64,000 nt of DNA from Cobetia sp. L2A1. GTDB taxonomy: Bacteria > Pseudomonadota > Gammaproteobacteria > Pseudomonadales > Halomonadaceae. The stretch is from NCBI RefSeq assembly GCF_009796845.1, contig NZ_CP047025.1, forward strand, positions 682,001-746,000, written 5' to 3'. This document shows positions 22,216 to 32,080 of the stretch, one piece after another. Numbering within the stretch: the first letter of the stretch is position 1; the number at the start of each line of letters is the position of its first letter. A program made the translations under genes and the position numbers. Below the pieces are notes generated by a model. The model was not told the DNA's origin, ran no database searches, and saw nothing but the letters and a program-made list of their open reading frames with translations.

Positions 22216-22912
22216 AGTGATTCTCTTCCCGGTACGGATCGGCAAATCCCAACCCGGCGAGCACATGACGCTCGAGTGCTTCCATCCGCTCGGCTTCATC
22301 GTCCTCGATATGGTCATAGCTGAGCAAGTGCAAGGTGCCATGTACCAGCATATGAGCGAAATGCGCCTCCAGCGACTTGCCTTGTTCGCGAGCTTCGCGG
22401 GCCACGACATGGACACTGATGATCAGATCACCCAAAAAGCGCTGCTCATTCTCTTCCGCCGGCTCAAATGACGTATCAGTATCGTCGAGGTCACCTGACG
22501 TCAAGCTGACATCCTCGGGAGATTCCTCCTCCAAGTTGTCAGTCTCACCGATATCCTGCACTAGTGCATCGCTGTCGTCGTCATCTTCTTCAGCAAAACG
22601 AGCGGCCAATTCCGGCGGTAGAGTGAAGTCGTCGAGATCCAACGGCTCATGCGGGAAGGAGAGCACATTGGTGGAGTAGTCCTTGCCACGATAATCGCGA
22701 TTGAGGCCTTGGCTCTCTTCCTCTTCCACCAGTCGCACGGTCAGCTCGCACAGCGTGCTACCGGAATCAAGCGCACCATCCTGTGCTGCGCCGACGAGTG
22801 CTGCGGCGACCCATGCTTCCAGCTGATGGCTTGCTGGCAAGGGTTGGCCATCGAACTCATGCTCGCCAACGGCCAGTTGCAGGTCAACGATGACGGCAGG
22901 AGCCTGACTCAT
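22214..22912 (-). CDS. ybeY: Endoribonuclease YbeY with acidic insertion
   Basis: YbeY is a zinc-dependent endoribonuclease needed for 16S rRNA 3' maturation and ribosome quality control. The metal motif is [11 protein letters not shown] (His191, His195, His201), and [20 protein letters not shown] and LGDLIIS are the other conserved blocks. The protein has 232 aa against about 155 in E. coli. The excess is mainly a stretch at about residues 91-158 between those two blocks, where about 27 of 68 residues are Asp or Glu. The start codon overlaps the phoH stop by four bases (ATGA), so translation is coupled. The active site is intact. Confidence 0.94.
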   Translation of the reverse strand: MSQAPAVIVDLQLAVGEHEFDGQPLPASHQLEAWVAAALVGAAQDGALDSGSTLCELTVRLVEEEESQGLNRDYRGKDYSTNVLSFPHEPLDLDDFTLPPELAARFAEEDDDDSDALVQDIGETDNLEEESPEDVSLTSGDLDDTDTSFEPAEENEQRFLGDLIISVHVVAREAREQGKSLEAHFAHMLVHGTLHLLSYDHIEDDEAERMEALERHVLAGLGFADPYREENH

Positions 22913-23967
22913 TGCTGGCCACCGACAGCGGGCACGTTCCCCTGGGCATTCAGCACAGCCATGCGGTTTTCTCGCTCGATCTGACGCTGTTCGCGGCGCT
23001 CGCCTTCCTGCTTTTCTTCCTCGGCCTCGAAGCTGTCGTATGCCTCGACAATACGCTGTACCAGCGGGTGGCGAACGACATCCTTGGAGAGGAAGTGCGT
23101 GATGCTGATGCCTGAAGTTTCCTTGAGCACTTCCATCACATGCGCCAAGCCTGACAGGGTGCCACGTGGTAGATCGACCTGAGACACGTCACCGGTAATC
23201 ACGGCAGTGGAGCCGAAACCGATACGTGTCAGGAACATCTTCATCTGTTCGCGAGTCGTGTTCTGCGCTTCATCGAGAATGATGTAGGCATTATTGAGCG
23301 TACGGCCGCGCATATAGGCCAGCGGGGCAATCTCGATGACCTGGCGTTCAATCATCTTGTTGACTTGCTCAAAGCCCAGCATTTCATAGAGGGCGTCGTA
23401 GAGCGGGCGCAGGTAAGGGTCGATCTTCTGTGCCAGGTCACCTGGCAGGAAGCCTAGCTTCTCGCCAGCCTCGACCGCAGGGCGCACCAGCAGAATGCGA
23501 CGGACTTCCTGATTGTTGAGTGCTTCAACGGCAGCCGCCACGGCGAGATAGGTTTTCCCCGTTCCTGCTGGACCAATACCGAAGTTGATGTCGTGGTTAC
23601 GCATCTCGGTGACATAACCCTGCTGATTGAAACCGCGCGGGCGAACCAGCACCTTGGGCGTACGAACGACCACATCGCCGTAGCTGACAGCGCTATCTTC
23701 AGCGGCTTCTACCAGTGCTTGGACACCGGACTCCTGCAAGAAGAGATGAACAGTTTCGGCTTCAACCTCACCGGCACCTGTCTCACGGTACAGATGCTCC
23801 AGCACATTGGCAGCAGCCTTGACGGCACTTGAAGGGCCGGCGATCTGGAAGTCGTTGCCGCGATTGCGCAGGGTGACGCCGAGTCGAGATTCAATCAGCT
23901 TGAGGTGCTCGTCGCGCTGACCGGTCAGGCTGGCAAGACGCTGCGGGTCTGCCGGCTCAAGCGTCAT
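22909..23967 (-). CDS. ybeZ: PhoH-like ATPase (YbeZ)
   Basis: This is a cytoplasmic PhoH-family P-loop ATPase that in E. coli partners YbeY. The N-terminal part ([32 protein letters not shown]) is a KH-like RNA-binding fold. The ATPase follows with GPAGTGKTY (about residue 132), the Walker B-type [11 protein letters not shown], and [14 protein letters not shown]. With ATG 23967 the protein has 352 aa, but that ATG lacks a Shine-Dalgarno sequence. A TTG at 24006 (LSHQPQQANRI) has AGGA upstream and may be the true start. It overlaps ybeY by four bases. Confidence 0.9.
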   Translation of the reverse strand: MTLEPADPQRLASLTGQRDEHLKLIESRLGVTLRNRGNDFQIAGPSSAVKAAANVLEHLYRETGAGEVEAETVHLFLQESGVQALVEAAEDSAVSYGDVVVRTPKVLVRPRGFNQQGYVTEMRNHDINFGIGPAGTGKTYLAVAAAVEALNNQEVRRILLVRPAVEAGEKLGFLPGDLAQKIDPYLRPLYDALYEMLGFEQVNKMIERQVIEIAPLAYMRGRTLNNAYIILDEAQNTTREQMKMFLTRIGFGSTAVITGDVSQVDLPRGTLSGLAHVMEVLKETSGISITHFLSKDVVRHPLVQRIVEAYDSFEAEEEKQEGERREQRQIERENRMAVLNAQGNVPAVGGQQ

Positions 23968-24204
23968 GTTGAGAATGCGATTGGCTTGCTGGGGCTGGTG
24001 GCTCAAGGCGTCGAATGTCCTGATGCAGATGAATGCGAGAGTCGGTGTGGGCATACCTTTCGCCATCGGCGAATGGGCATGCAGCACGTGGATGTAAAGA
24101 GCTTAATGCGCGCTGACCGTACAGGGCAATTGTCCGGTACGGTCATCATGACTATCTACTTGATAATGAGGGACTTGAGCATTGTCGGCTAGTGCGACCT
24201 TTGC

Positions 24205-25554
24205 TCAATAGCGATAAGGAGAGCTGAGCTCGCCGCGCAGCGAGTTGGGATAGGCCTCGGTGATCTCGACATCCACCAGGTAGCCGATCAGCTCGGTCGG
24301 GTTGGCGGCGCGGAAGTTGACCACGCGATTGTTTTCGGTGCGCCCGGATAGCATGCCCGGATCGCGCGGCGAGAAGCCCGACACCAGAATGCGCTGAGTG
24401 GTACCCACCATCTTGCGGCCGATCTGCATCGATTGCTGATTGATGCGCTCCTGCAGAATCAGCAGGCGCTCCTTCTTGACGTCGTCAGGCGTGTCATCGT
24501 CGAGATTCGCCGCCGGTGTACCCGGGCGTGATGAGTAGATGAAGCTGAACGAGTGATCGAAGCCAATCTGGCCAATCAGGTCCATGGTGTCCGCAAAGTC
24601 CTGATCCGTCTCACCGGGGAAACCGATGATGAAATCAGATGAGAAGCTCATGTCCGGACGCAAGGCCCGAATGCGTTCGAGCTTGTCAATGTACATGTCA
24701 CGCTCATGGCCACGCTTCATCGCCGCCAGAATCCGGTTGGAGCCTGACTGCACCGGCAGGTGCAGGTGGCTGACCAGTTCCGGGATTTCGCCAAAGGCCT
24801 CGATCAACGAGTCCTTGAACTCCACCGGATGCGAGGTAGTGAAACGGATGCGATCAATGCCCTCGACCTGCGCTACACAACTGATCAACTCGGCGAGATC
24901 GATTTCCTCGCCCAGCAGATTGAGTCCCGCATAGGCATTGACGTTCTGGCCGAGCAGATTGATCTCACGCACGCCTTGATCGGCGAGGTGAATGACTTCG
25001 TCCATCACCTTCTCGAACGGGCGCGACACTTCTTCGCCACGGGTATACGGCACCACGCAGAAGGTGCAGTACTTGGAGCAGCCTTCCATCACTGAGACAA
25101 AGGCGCTGGCACCGTCACTGGTTGGGGCGGGGAGATTGTCGAACTTCTCGATCTCGGGGAAGGTCACGTCCACCACGGAAATCTGCTTGAGGCTCTCGCG
25201 GCGTGTGTCGAGCATCTTCGGTACGCGGTGCAGTGTCTGCGGGCCAAAAATCATGTCGACGTGCGGCGCGCGCTTACGCAGGTTGTCGCCTTCCTGGCTG
25301 GCCACGCAGCCGCCAACACCGATCACTAGCGCCGGATTCTTCTCCTTGAGCTTCTTCCAGCGCCCTAGCTGATGAAAGACCTTCTCCTGCGCCTTCTCGC
25401 GAATGGAGCAGGTATTGAGAAGGATGACGTCCGCTTCGGATTCGTCAGTGGTGACTTCCATCTGATGAGATTCGCCGAGCAGATCCGCCATGCGTGCGGA
25501 GTCATACTCGTTCATCTGGCAGCCGTGGGTCTTGATGAAGAGTTTCTTCGCCAT
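24205..25554 (-). CDS. miaB: tRNA-2-methylthio-N6-dimethylallyladenosine synthase (MiaB)
   Basis: MiaB is a radical-SAM methylthiotransferase that turns i6A37 into ms2i6A37 in tRNAs reading UNN codons. The 449-aa protein has the UPF0004 domain with Cys residues in [12 protein letters not shown] (Cys12), [13 protein letters not shown] (about 48) and [11 protein letters not shown] (about 82). The radical-SAM triad is CSKYCTFC at about 157, and a C-terminal TRAM domain follows ([23 protein letters not shown]). AAGG precedes ATG 25554; upstream frames are not conserved. It leads the block miaB-phoH-ybeY-corC-lnt. Confidence 0.96.
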   Translation of the reverse strand: MAKKLFIKTHGCQMNEYDSARMADLLGESHQMEVTTDESEADVILLNTCSIREKAQEKVFHQLGRWKKLKEKNPALVIGVGGCVASQEGDNLRKRAPHVDMIFGPQTLHRVPKMLDTRRESLKQISVVDVTFPEIEKFDNLPAPTSDGASAFVSVMEGCSKYCTFCVVPYTRGEEVSRPFEKVMDEVIHLADQGVREINLLGQNVNAYAGLNLLGEEIDLAELISCVAQVEGIDRIRFTTSHPVEFKDSLIEAFGEIPELVSHLHLPVQSGSNRILAAMKRGHERDMYIDKLERIRALRPDMSFSSDFIIGFPGETDQDFADTMDLIGQIGFDHSFSFIYSSRPGTPAANLDDDTPDDVKKERLLILQERINQQSMQIGRKMVGTTQRILVSGFSPRDPGMLSGRTENNRVVNFRAANPTELIGYLVDVEITEAYPNSLRGELSSPYRY

Positions 25555-26306
25555 TGCCTTGTGTGAACGCTCTGAGCTGCGCGCCGAACCTTCATACACT
25601 TGCGGCCTGCGACACATCGAGGTGACAGGAGGCGCGCAAGCAGTCAGGAGAAGGGGCACGACTTGTAATGAATGAGTCCCGAGACGTTGACGCTGATCGG
25701 GAGTCTGGGGCGCGGCATGTCGCCGAGGCCTGAAACAGGACGGCACAGTATAAGAGGCTGCTGGCCATGCGGCCAGTCTTGTCGACATGGCGCTTCAAAA
25801 GGTGAGCCATGGTGAGCGCTCCTGCCTGCCAATGGCTGTGGTATCCTCACGAGCAGCCTGGCTGAGGCTGCGTGTTTCTTCCTTGTTTTGTCCACGTCAT
25901 AAGTCGGCAATGGCGAGAACATGGAACTGTCAATGGCTTGATTTGTTAAGGTTTTCATGCCGGCAGCATGTAGGTCTTTGCTGGTTAAAAAATGAACAAT
26001 GTGTTGGCGGGGCAGGCATTTCGCCGTGCGTGGACCCTCTCTTCCAACGTTGTCCCAAGACTTATCCACAGAAAGTGTGGATGTCTGAAGACACTTAAAT
26101 TTTTAGTACGTCCAAGCGCTATAGTGATGCCAGGCAGGAAGCCTTGCATTACGCAACCTGGCAGACAACGCATGGGCAGGCAAGACGCGCTTTGGCGCGT
26201 CGCTTCGCGGTTGATTGTGTTCAACAAGTGCGCCCTGTGGACTCATCATTACCACCTTGCATGAACATGACAGCCATCGCCCTCAGACAGCCATGAAGAA
26301 CGTGAC
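25555..26306. other. Long intergenic region upstream of miaB
   Basis: About 750 bases separate the divergent miaB and SH3-protein genes. I found no convincing gene: the frames present lack ribosome-binding sites and protein-like composition. The right half is more AT-rich and holds a perfect DnaA-box match (TTATCCACA, 26062-26070) followed by a near-inverted copy. A short hairpin with a T run follows near 26075-26105. Promoters for both genes should be here. Confidence 0.5.
26062..26080. promoter_or_regulatory. DnaA-box-like sequence pair
   Basis: TTATCCACA at 26062-26070 equals the strongest E. coli DnaA box. A second, inverted 7-of-9 match (TGTGGATGT) starts a few bases on, so CCACA and TGTGG also form a small inverted repeat. 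One pair is too few for an origin; it could be DnaA titration or regulation, or chance. Confidence 0.3.
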
Positions 26307-27011
26307 ATGACGCGATTACTCTCTTTCAGTAGCTTCTTATCTCTTGATGACTTTTCATCTCGCTCACTCCGCGAAATAACGCTGCGTTCACTGCGCCGCG
26401 CCCTGATGGGACTTGGCATTACCGGCAGCCTGATGCTGGGCCTGTCTGCACCGGTCGCCAGTGCCGCCGAAGACCATTGGGTCTCTGATGCCTTGACCAC
26501 CTTCGTGCGCAGTGGACCCACCGATGGTTATCGTATCGTGGGCACGGTTGAAGCCGGTCAGCCTGTTGAATTGCTCGAGGTGCAAAACGACTACAGCAAG
26601 ATCCGCACTGACGGTGGTGACGTCGTGTGGTTGCCGTCTTCTGAGCTTCAGCAGACGCAAAGCGTCAATGCTCGAGTGCCGGCGTTGAGTGCCAAGGTCA
26701 AGCAGTTGACCACCAAGCTCGATGGCATCAATGAAGAATGGGAAGCTCGTGTGTCCGATATGAAGGCTGGTCTCGAGACCCGTCAGGCCCGTATCGAGGA
26801 GCTTGAGCAGGCGAGCAATAGCCAATCATCAGAGCTTGAACAGGCGCGTAGCAAGATGCGTGAGATGGATACCAAGCTTGATACGAAGAAGCAGGACCTG
26901 TTGATGCGTTACTTCATGTATGGCGGTGGCGTTGCGGGTATCGGGCTATTGGTTGGCTTGATCGTGCCGCACCTGCCGCGTCGCAAGAAGAAGCGTCACG
27001 GCTTCCTGTAG
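26307..27011 (+). CDS. SH3-domain protein, YgiM/TIGR04211 type
   Basis: This is a 234-aa envelope protein. A long N-region is followed by a signal peptide (LMGLGITGSLMLGLSAPVASA, cleaved near residue 53). The bacterial SH3 domain follows (FVRSGPTDGYRIVGTVEAGQPVELLEVQNDYSKIRTDGGDVVWLP), then a coiled coil (residues about 105-200) with heptad-like KQLTTKLDGINEEW. It ends in a membrane helix (YGGGVAGIGLLVGLIVPHL) and a basic tail. This order is that of E. coli YgiM. It is probably anchored in the inner membrane with the SH3 domain in the periplasm. The ATG at 26307 has only a weak AAGAA site, so a start at the internal Met34 is possible. Confidence 0.83.
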   Translation: MTRLLSFSSFLSLDDFSSRSLREITLRSLRRALMGLGITGSLMLGLSAPVASAAEDHWVSDALTTFVRSGPTDGYRIVGTVEAGQPVELLEVQNDYSKIRTDGGDVVWLPSSELQQTQSVNARVPALSAKVKQLTTKLDGINEEWEARVSDMKAGLETRQARIEELEQASNSQSSELEQARSKMREMDTKLDTKKQDLLMRYFMYGGGVAGIGLLVGLIVPHLPRRKKKRHGFL

Positions 27012-27077
27012 GCCTTGACTCTCGAGCCGGATAGCGCAGGACGACAGCAGGACAACAGCAGGACAACAGGAGTGACG

Positions 27078-27740
27078 ATGTCAGCAACTGCCTCTGATAG
27101 GCCCGCCAGTGACCCTTGGTTGTCCCGCTGGCAGGAAGGCCGGATCGGCTTTCATCTGCCTGCGACACATTCAGCGTTGGAGCGTTGGTGGCCGTCTCTG
27201 GGTGTAGCCCCAGGAGCCAAGGTGCTGGTGCCTCTGTGCGGCAAGAGTCTGGACATGCGTTGGTTGGCAGCTCAAGGCTATCCCGTGTTGGGTATCGAGC
27301 TGGCACGTCAGGCCTGTGAGCAGTTTGTGGCGGAAGGAGCAGGCGATGTCTCACGCTATCGTCTCGAGTATTTCGATTGCTTCCGTCAGGGGCCGGTGGA
27401 GTTATGGTGTGGTGATTTCTTCCACTTCCATATCGATCATGTGGATCATCTCGATGCCTTCTATGATCGCGCGGCCTTGATCGCGCTGCCGCCGGCCACC
27501 CGTCAGCGTTATGCCTTTCATCTGGCGCAGCTGTTGCCACCGGGGGCACGTGGGCTGTTGATCAGTCTTGAGCGTGAAGAAGACACGCAGCAAGGGCCGC
27601 CGTTCCACGTGACCGAAGACGAGATTCGTCAACTGATGAGTCCCAACTTCACGCTTGAGGTATTGGAACGTCGAGCGGCAGATGACCGTGGGCTACGTGA
27701 AACTGTATGGGGACTGGTACGCAAGGGGCCTCTGTTGTAA
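27078..27740 (+). CDS. tpm: Thiopurine S-methyltransferase
   Basis: This is a SAM-dependent methyltransferase of the TPMT family (220 aa). In bacteria it is linked to methylation of tellurite or selenite and thiopurines. The start WLSRWQEGRIGFHLPATHSALERWWPSL is diagnostic for bacterial TPMT. VLVPLCGKSLDMRWLAAQGYPVLGIEL is the SAM-binding region, and FYDRAALIALPPATRQRYAFHL the post-motif. CAGGAG precedes ATG 27078. It lies 66 bases after the SH3 gene and may be read with it. Confidence 0.92.
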   Translation: MSATASDRPASDPWLSRWQEGRIGFHLPATHSALERWWPSLGVAPGAKVLVPLCGKSLDMRWLAAQGYPVLGIELARQACEQFVAEGAGDVSRYRLEYFDCFRQGPVELWCGDFFHFHIDHVDHLDAFYDRAALIALPPATRQRYAFHLAQLLPPGARGLLISLEREEDTQQGPPFHVTEDEIRQLMSPNFTLEVLERRAADDRGLRETVWGLVRKGPLL

Positions 27741-27769
27741 ATCTGACGCTGCTCTGAATCGTGTAACGT

Positions 27770-27809
27770 AAAACGCCACCGGCGGCCAATGGCCGCCGGT
27801 GGCGTTTTT
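27770..27809. terminator. Strong bidirectional terminator
   Basis: A perfect 18-bp stem (AAAACGCCACCGGCGGCC) with an AAT loop ends in T runs on both strands between the convergent tpm and yajG-type genes. Confidence 0.93.
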
Positions 27810-27817
27810 GCATCTGA

Positions 27818-27850
27818 GGTTATTGAGGTAGTGCTGAGGTAGTGCTGAGG
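27818..27850. repeat. Short tandem repeat after yajG stop
   Basis: The unit GAGGTAGTGCT is present twice in tandem, flanked by partial GAGGTTATT and GAGGAATCAC copies, just beyond the yajG-type stop codon. It is small and probably neutral slippage. Confidence 0.6.
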
Positions 27851-27852
27851 AA

Positions 27853-28455
27853 TCACTGATCCAGCTGGCGGATCAGTGCGGTGTCCTGGAAGGCGCGAGT
27901 CAGCGCATCGCCGATTACCTTGGAGACCAGCTCAGTGTTCTTCTCCTGGCTCGGCTTGAGGGCATACCCCTGGTCACGCGTGGCCGTGTAGCTGCCGGTG
28001 TAGCGCTGTTTGCCAGAGACCGCGACTGCCTGAATGACACCGTTGAGAGCTGCGGTATCGGTGATCAAGCCGCCACGCTTCACGCCATAGGCCAGCTCGG
28101 TCAGCGAGATGGTCAGCTGGGTCGCGCCCGGAGTGGCCTGCTCGGTGGACACCGGCACGAAGCCCATGCGACGCAGCGCGCTGACGGTCTGGGCTTCAAG
28201 CTTCGGCGTCAGGTCGCCGGTTGGCACGACGAGATAGCTTGAGGCATTGGTCGCGCCATCGCGTGATCCGATCCGCTCGGAGGGCCGCTTGTCGACGACA
28301 TCGACGATGACCTGCTGGCCGTGTCCGACGACGCCCATCTCGCCCACCTGAGGGTTGACGTAAAGGCGTTGCGGGCTGGTGCCGCAGGCGCTGAGCAGTG
28401 TGGCGGCAGCCACCACGGCAAGGGTCATGCAGGTTGTACGCAAGTTACGCATCAT
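27853..28455 (-). CDS. YajG-family lipoprotein
   Basis: This is a 200-aa predicted lipoprotein. The signal peptide ends in the lipobox LLSAC with Cys24 lipidated, and the residues after it (GTSPQ) do not give a +2 Asp retention signal, so outer-membrane sorting is expected. The body matches the YajG pattern: VIVDVVDKRPSERIGSRDG, LEAQTVSALRRMGF, LTISLTELAYGVKRG and YTGSYTATRDQGYALKPS. E. coli yajG lies next to ampG, but here no permease of that type is adjacent and function is unknown. GGAG precedes the tandem ATGs. Confidence 0.85.
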   Translation of the reverse strand: MMRNLRTTCMTLAVVAAATLLSACGTSPQRLYVNPQVGEMGVVGHGQQVIVDVVDKRPSERIGSRDGATNASSYLVVPTGDLTPKLEAQTVSALRRMGFVPVSTEQATPGATQLTISLTELAYGVKRGGLITDTAALNGVIQAVAVSGKQRYTGSYTATRDQGYALKPSQEKNTELVSKVIGDALTRAFQDTALIRQLDQ

Positions 28456-28568
28456 TGTCAGAGCTCCAGGGCCCAGGGCCCACTGTTATCAAGGGGGGAT
28501 GCCACGAATGGCGCGAGTATAGGGTCAGACAGGGCCTCGAGCGAAGTGGAAATTCGGGCTCGTACCTG

Positions 28569-29873
28569 TCACTCGACTCGACGCGTCAATGCCAGCAGTC
28601 CCAGCAATGGTCCGGGCAGGATGGCCAACAGCATCAGACTGCCATGACTGGCCACCAGCGGAGTGAGTAGGGCGATGGACACCAGCGACAGACTGAAGCC
28701 GAAGGCATTCATCAGGGCGAGGGCACTGGCCTGAAGCTCGACTGGCGTGCCGCCTGCGGCCAGTGCCGAGAACTGCGGTGAATCGATGACGGCCAGCAGA
28801 CTCCAGAGTGATAGCAGAAGGAAAAGCACTCCGTATCCCGCTTCCTGCTGCATGGCGAAGACGAAGAGCATCGTGAGTGCGACGGAACCTGCCAGTCCCA
28901 GACGTGCGACCCATAGACTGCCACGGCTGCGCGACAACCAGCCGCCGACTACACAGCCTGGCGCACCTACCGCGATCACCACGAAGCTATGCAGCGCTAG
29001 CTGGGCAGGCGAGAGTGTCATGCCATTCAGACTGGCCATTTGCGAGAGTAACAAGGGGACCAGTGCCCATAATGTGTAAAGCTCCCACATGTGGCCAAAG
29101 TAGCCCAGCGCGCCACGCACGAAGCCCGGATGCTGCCAGGCCGCCAAGCCTCGTGTCGCCCGAGCAAAGAGGGTAGTACTGGCAGGTGCTGCGTTGGTCG
29201 ATGTTACCTGTGGCTGAGGAGTCTGTGGTTGGCGTGTCTGTATCTGATGAGCCGACGGTGTTGTCAACAGCGCGACCAGTCCAGCACCAGCCACGGCCAA
29301 TACAGAGGCGATGCCGATGGCGGCGCCCCAAGCTAGCGACAGGCTGCCACCTTGTTGCAGCGCTGCCAGGGCATGCGGCAATCCGGTGCCCAATACCAGC
29401 ATGCCCACCAACCAGGCCAGCGCCGCGCCAGCGCGATCCGGCGCCGTCTGTACCATCAGCTTCAAGCCGACCGGATAGATGCCTGCCAGTGCCAGTCCGG
29501 TCAATACGCGCAGCGCCGAGGCACTCAAGAGCTCGGGGGCGATCAGCAGTGCCAGATTGGTCACGGCGCCCAACAGGCAGGAAGCGATGAAGAGATGGCG
29601 TGCCGCGAAGCGATCCGCCAGTCCGGCCAGTCCCAGCACAAGCGTGCCAACGATAAAGCCACCCTGTACCGAAGACGTCAGCTGGCCAAGGGCAGCTGCG
29701 CTGTCGCCATTGAACTGCCAGCTCTCCAGCATCGGAGTCAGCACGGCATTGGGAGTGAACCAGAGACTGGTCCCGAAGAGCTGGGCCAATGCGATGAGCG
29801 CCACGGGATAACGGTTGGCAAGCTGTCGCCAGCGAGACATCGGAGACACGACGGAAGAAGGCGAGGAAGACAA
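28569..29873 (-). CDS. MFS transporter
   Basis: This is a 12-helix major facilitator superfamily carrier (434 aa) in the inner membrane. The first helix region is PVALIALAQLFGTSLWFTPNAVL, and the loop 2-3 motif appears as LGLAGLADRFAARHLF. A second bundle follows a Gln/Pro/Thr-rich cytoplasmic linker at about residue 225 (TRQPQTPQPQVTSTNAAPAS). Substrate is unknown. I favour the TTG at 29873, which has AAAGGT in front; an ATG at 29840 lacks a ribosome-binding site. It lies downstream of ggt on the same strand, but a hairpin separates them. Confidence 0.83.
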   Translation of the reverse strand: MSSSPSSVVSPMSRWRQLANRYPVALIALAQLFGTSLWFTPNAVLTPMLESWQFNGDSAAALGQLTSSVQGGFIVGTLVLGLAGLADRFAARHLFIASCLLGAVTNLALLIAPELLSASALRVLTGLALAGIYPVGLKLMVQTAPDRAGAALAWLVGMLVLGTGLPHALAALQQGGSLSLAWGAAIGIASVLAVAGAGLVALLTTPSAHQIQTRQPQTPQPQVTSTNAAPASTTLFARATRGLAAWQHPGFVRGALGYFGHMWELYTLWALVPLLLSQMASLNGMTLSPAQLALHSFVVIAVGAPGCVVGGWLSRSRGSLWVARLGLAGSVALTMLFVFAMQQEAGYGVLFLLLSLWSLLAVIDSPQFSALAAGGTPVELQASALALMNAFGFSLSLVSIALLTPLVASHGSLMLLAILPGPLLGLLALTRRVE

Positions 29874-29944
29874 GTGAGTACCTTTCAAGGGCAGTGAAAC
29901 CAGCAGGGTGGCGGGCAAGGCAGGACGGGCCTTGCCGAGACGAA

Positions 29945-29972
29945 AACGGGCGACACCGCAGTGTCGCCCGTT
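29945..29972 (-). terminator. Terminator of ggt
   Basis: A 12-bp perfect stem (AACGGGCGACAC) with a CGCA loop is followed by TTTT on the minus strand, about 80 bases past the ggt stop. Confidence 0.75.
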
Positions 29973-30052
29973 ACGTACAGTCTGACCAGTCGCTGAAGGT
30001 CGCGTCTGGTCACGGCAGTGGTTGCCTCTACCGCTTATCCCTCATGTGGTAC

Positions 30053-31831
30053 TCAAAGCCCCATGGCTGATGACGTGGAACGACGCGGGTCGGCACCGCC
30101 ATAGAAGGTGCCATCGTCGATCATCACCGACTGGATGGCGCCCATGGCGTCCTGGGTCACCACCTTGTGGCCCATCGCTTCCAACAGACGAATGGTGTCC
30201 GGGCTGATGCCGGCTTCCACCCGGATTTCATCCGGGAACCACTGATGGTGGATGCGCGGCGCGCTGACGGCTGACTGGATGTTCATGCCGTGGTCGATCA
30301 CGTTCATGATCACCTGCAGCGTGGTAGTGATGATGCGTGAGCCGCCCGGGCTACCGGTGACGAGGAAGTTCTTGTCGTCCTTCTTGACGATGGTCGGGCT
30401 CATCGAGGATAGCATGCGCTTGCCCGGCTCGATCTTGTTGGCCACGCCGCCGATCAAGCCGTAGGCATTTGGTACGCCCGGCTTGGCGGAGAAATCATCC
30501 ATCTCGTTGTTGAGCAAAAAGCCCGCCCCATCGACCACGATGCCGGAGCCGTAGCTGAAGTTGATGGTGTAGGTGTTTGAGACCGCCAGGCCATTGCCAT
30601 CGGCAATCGAGAAGTGGGTCGTCTGATTGGACTCATAAGGCTGCGGTTTACCGGGCTTGACCTCACTGGAGGGGGTGGCCTTATTGAGATCGAACTGGGC
30701 GCGCAGCTCCTTGGCGTAGTCCTTGGAGATGATGCCGGCCAACGGCACGTCGACGAAGTCGGTATCTCCCAGATACTCGGAGCGGTCTGCATAGGCGCGA
30801 CGCATGGCTTCGGCCATCACATGGATGGTGGCGGCGGAATTGAAGCCCATCGCCTTGATGTCATCGCCTTCGAGCATGTTGAGTATCTGGACGATGTGTG
30901 CGCCACCGGAAGAGGGCGGGCTCATCGAGAAGATGTCATAGCCGCGGTAGGTGCCGTGGACCGGCTCGCGGATTTCCGGCTGATACGCCTTGAGATCATC
31001 CATCGTCATGATGCCATCGTGACGGTCCATCTCGGCGACGATCAGCTTGGCGGTCTCACCTTCGTAGAACTCACGCGGACCCTCGGCGGCAATCCGCTTC
31101 AGCGTGGCGGCCAGTTCCGGCTGCTTGAACAGCTCGCCTGCCTGATAGTTGCTGCCATCCGGCTTGTAGAAGACCTTGGCAGTACTGTCCCACTTGGCGA
31201 GACGCTCCTTGGCATCGGTGAGGCCTTCGGCGAAGCGTGCCGGAATCACGAAGCCGTCCTCGGCCAGCCTGATAGCCGGTGCCATTGCCTGTTCAAGCGT
31301 CAGTGTGCCGTATTCCTCGAGTGCCTTGGCAAGCCCTGCCACGGTGCCGGGTACCCCAGCAGCACGATGTGTGAAGCGTGACCACTCGGAGACGGCTTCA
31401 CCGTTCTCATCCTGGAACATCGCCTCGCTGGCCGCCGCCGGTGCCTTTTCGCGATAGTCGATGGCGACCACCTTGCCGGTCTTCTCGTCCGAGACCAGCA
31501 TGAAGCCACCGCCGCCGATATTGCCGGAACGCGGTTGCGTCACGGCGAGGGCAAAGCCTGCCACGACGGCGGCATCCACTGCATTACCGCCTTCTGCCAG
31601 CACATCGCGCGCGACCTGTGAGGCCAGATAGTGGCTGGTCGCGACCATGCCATGCTTGCCTTCCACCGGATGGAATCGTTCGCCCTCCAGAATCGCGGAC
31701 GTGTCTGCGAAGGCGGCAGGAATGGCGGTCGGCAATAGACCGGCAAGCGGCAACAGGACGGTCGCCGCCAGTGTCTTCAGGCGCTTGCGGCCTGCGAGAG
31801 AGATATCAAGCATGAGTAGGGTACGTTCCAT
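30053..31831 (-). CDS. ggt: Gamma-glutamyltransferase
   Basis: This periplasmic Ntn-hydrolase cleaves glutathione and other gamma-glutamyl compounds. The precursor has 592 aa with a signal peptide ending near AIPAAFA. The self-cleavage and catalytic Thr lies in ESNQTTHFSIADG at about residue 405, splitting the chain into large and small subunits. Other family markers are GNAVDAAVVAGFALAVTQP, GNIGGGGFML, MSPPSSGG and SSMSPTIV, with GSPGGSRI for the oxyanion region. The start at ATG 31831 has no strong ribosome-binding site; ATG 31813 is an alternative. It stands as a single gene. Confidence 0.95.
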   Translation of the reverse strand: MERTLLMLDISLAGRKRLKTLAATVLLPLAGLLPTAIPAAFADTSAILEGERFHPVEGKHGMVATSHYLASQVARDVLAEGGNAVDAAVVAGFALAVTQPRSGNIGGGGFMLVSDEKTGKVVAIDYREKAPAAASEAMFQDENGEAVSEWSRFTHRAAGVPGTVAGLAKALEEYGTLTLEQAMAPAIRLAEDGFVIPARFAEGLTDAKERLAKWDSTAKVFYKPDGSNYQAGELFKQPELAATLKRIAAEGPREFYEGETAKLIVAEMDRHDGIMTMDDLKAYQPEIREPVHGTYRGYDIFSMSPPSSGGAHIVQILNMLEGDDIKAMGFNSAATIHVMAEAMRRAYADRSEYLGDTDFVDVPLAGIISKDYAKELRAQFDLNKATPSSEVKPGKPQPYESNQTTHFSIADGNGLAVSNTYTINFSYGSGIVVDGAGFLLNNEMDDFSAKPGVPNAYGLIGGVANKIEPGKRMLSSMSPTIVKKDDKNFLVTGSPGGSRIITTTLQVIMNVIDHGMNIQSAVSAPRIHHQWFPDEIRVEAGISPDTIRLLEAMGHKVVTQDAMGAIQSVMIDDGTFYGGADPRRSTSSAMGL

Positions 31832-32080
31832 TTATCGTTATTGGAGTCGCTGCAAGGCAATCGTGAGGCTTCGACCCTGCGTATGATCGAATCGCGCCGG
31901 CGTCCATCCCGCGGCGGATAGCTTAACTATCAGATGCTAATACATTAATTTCAATACTGAACTGCCTGATTGACGCCAAGTCCTCACTTTTTACCGGCTT
32001 CAATGTCTTCACAGCCTGCCTGTTTTTTGTGAGAGGGTGGCGTAAAATGTCCTTTCCACTTTCTGCTGGCGCCTGATGAC

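Noticed and set aside
25787..26098. A 103-codon frame in the gap between miaB and the SH3 gene
   Set aside because: It has no ribosome-binding site and unlikely composition (many Cys, Trp, Arg), and it overlaps the DnaA-box region.
30614..31381. A 255-codon plus-strand frame opposite ggt
   Set aside because: It is antisense to a full-length ggt with intact motifs, and I see no independent support.
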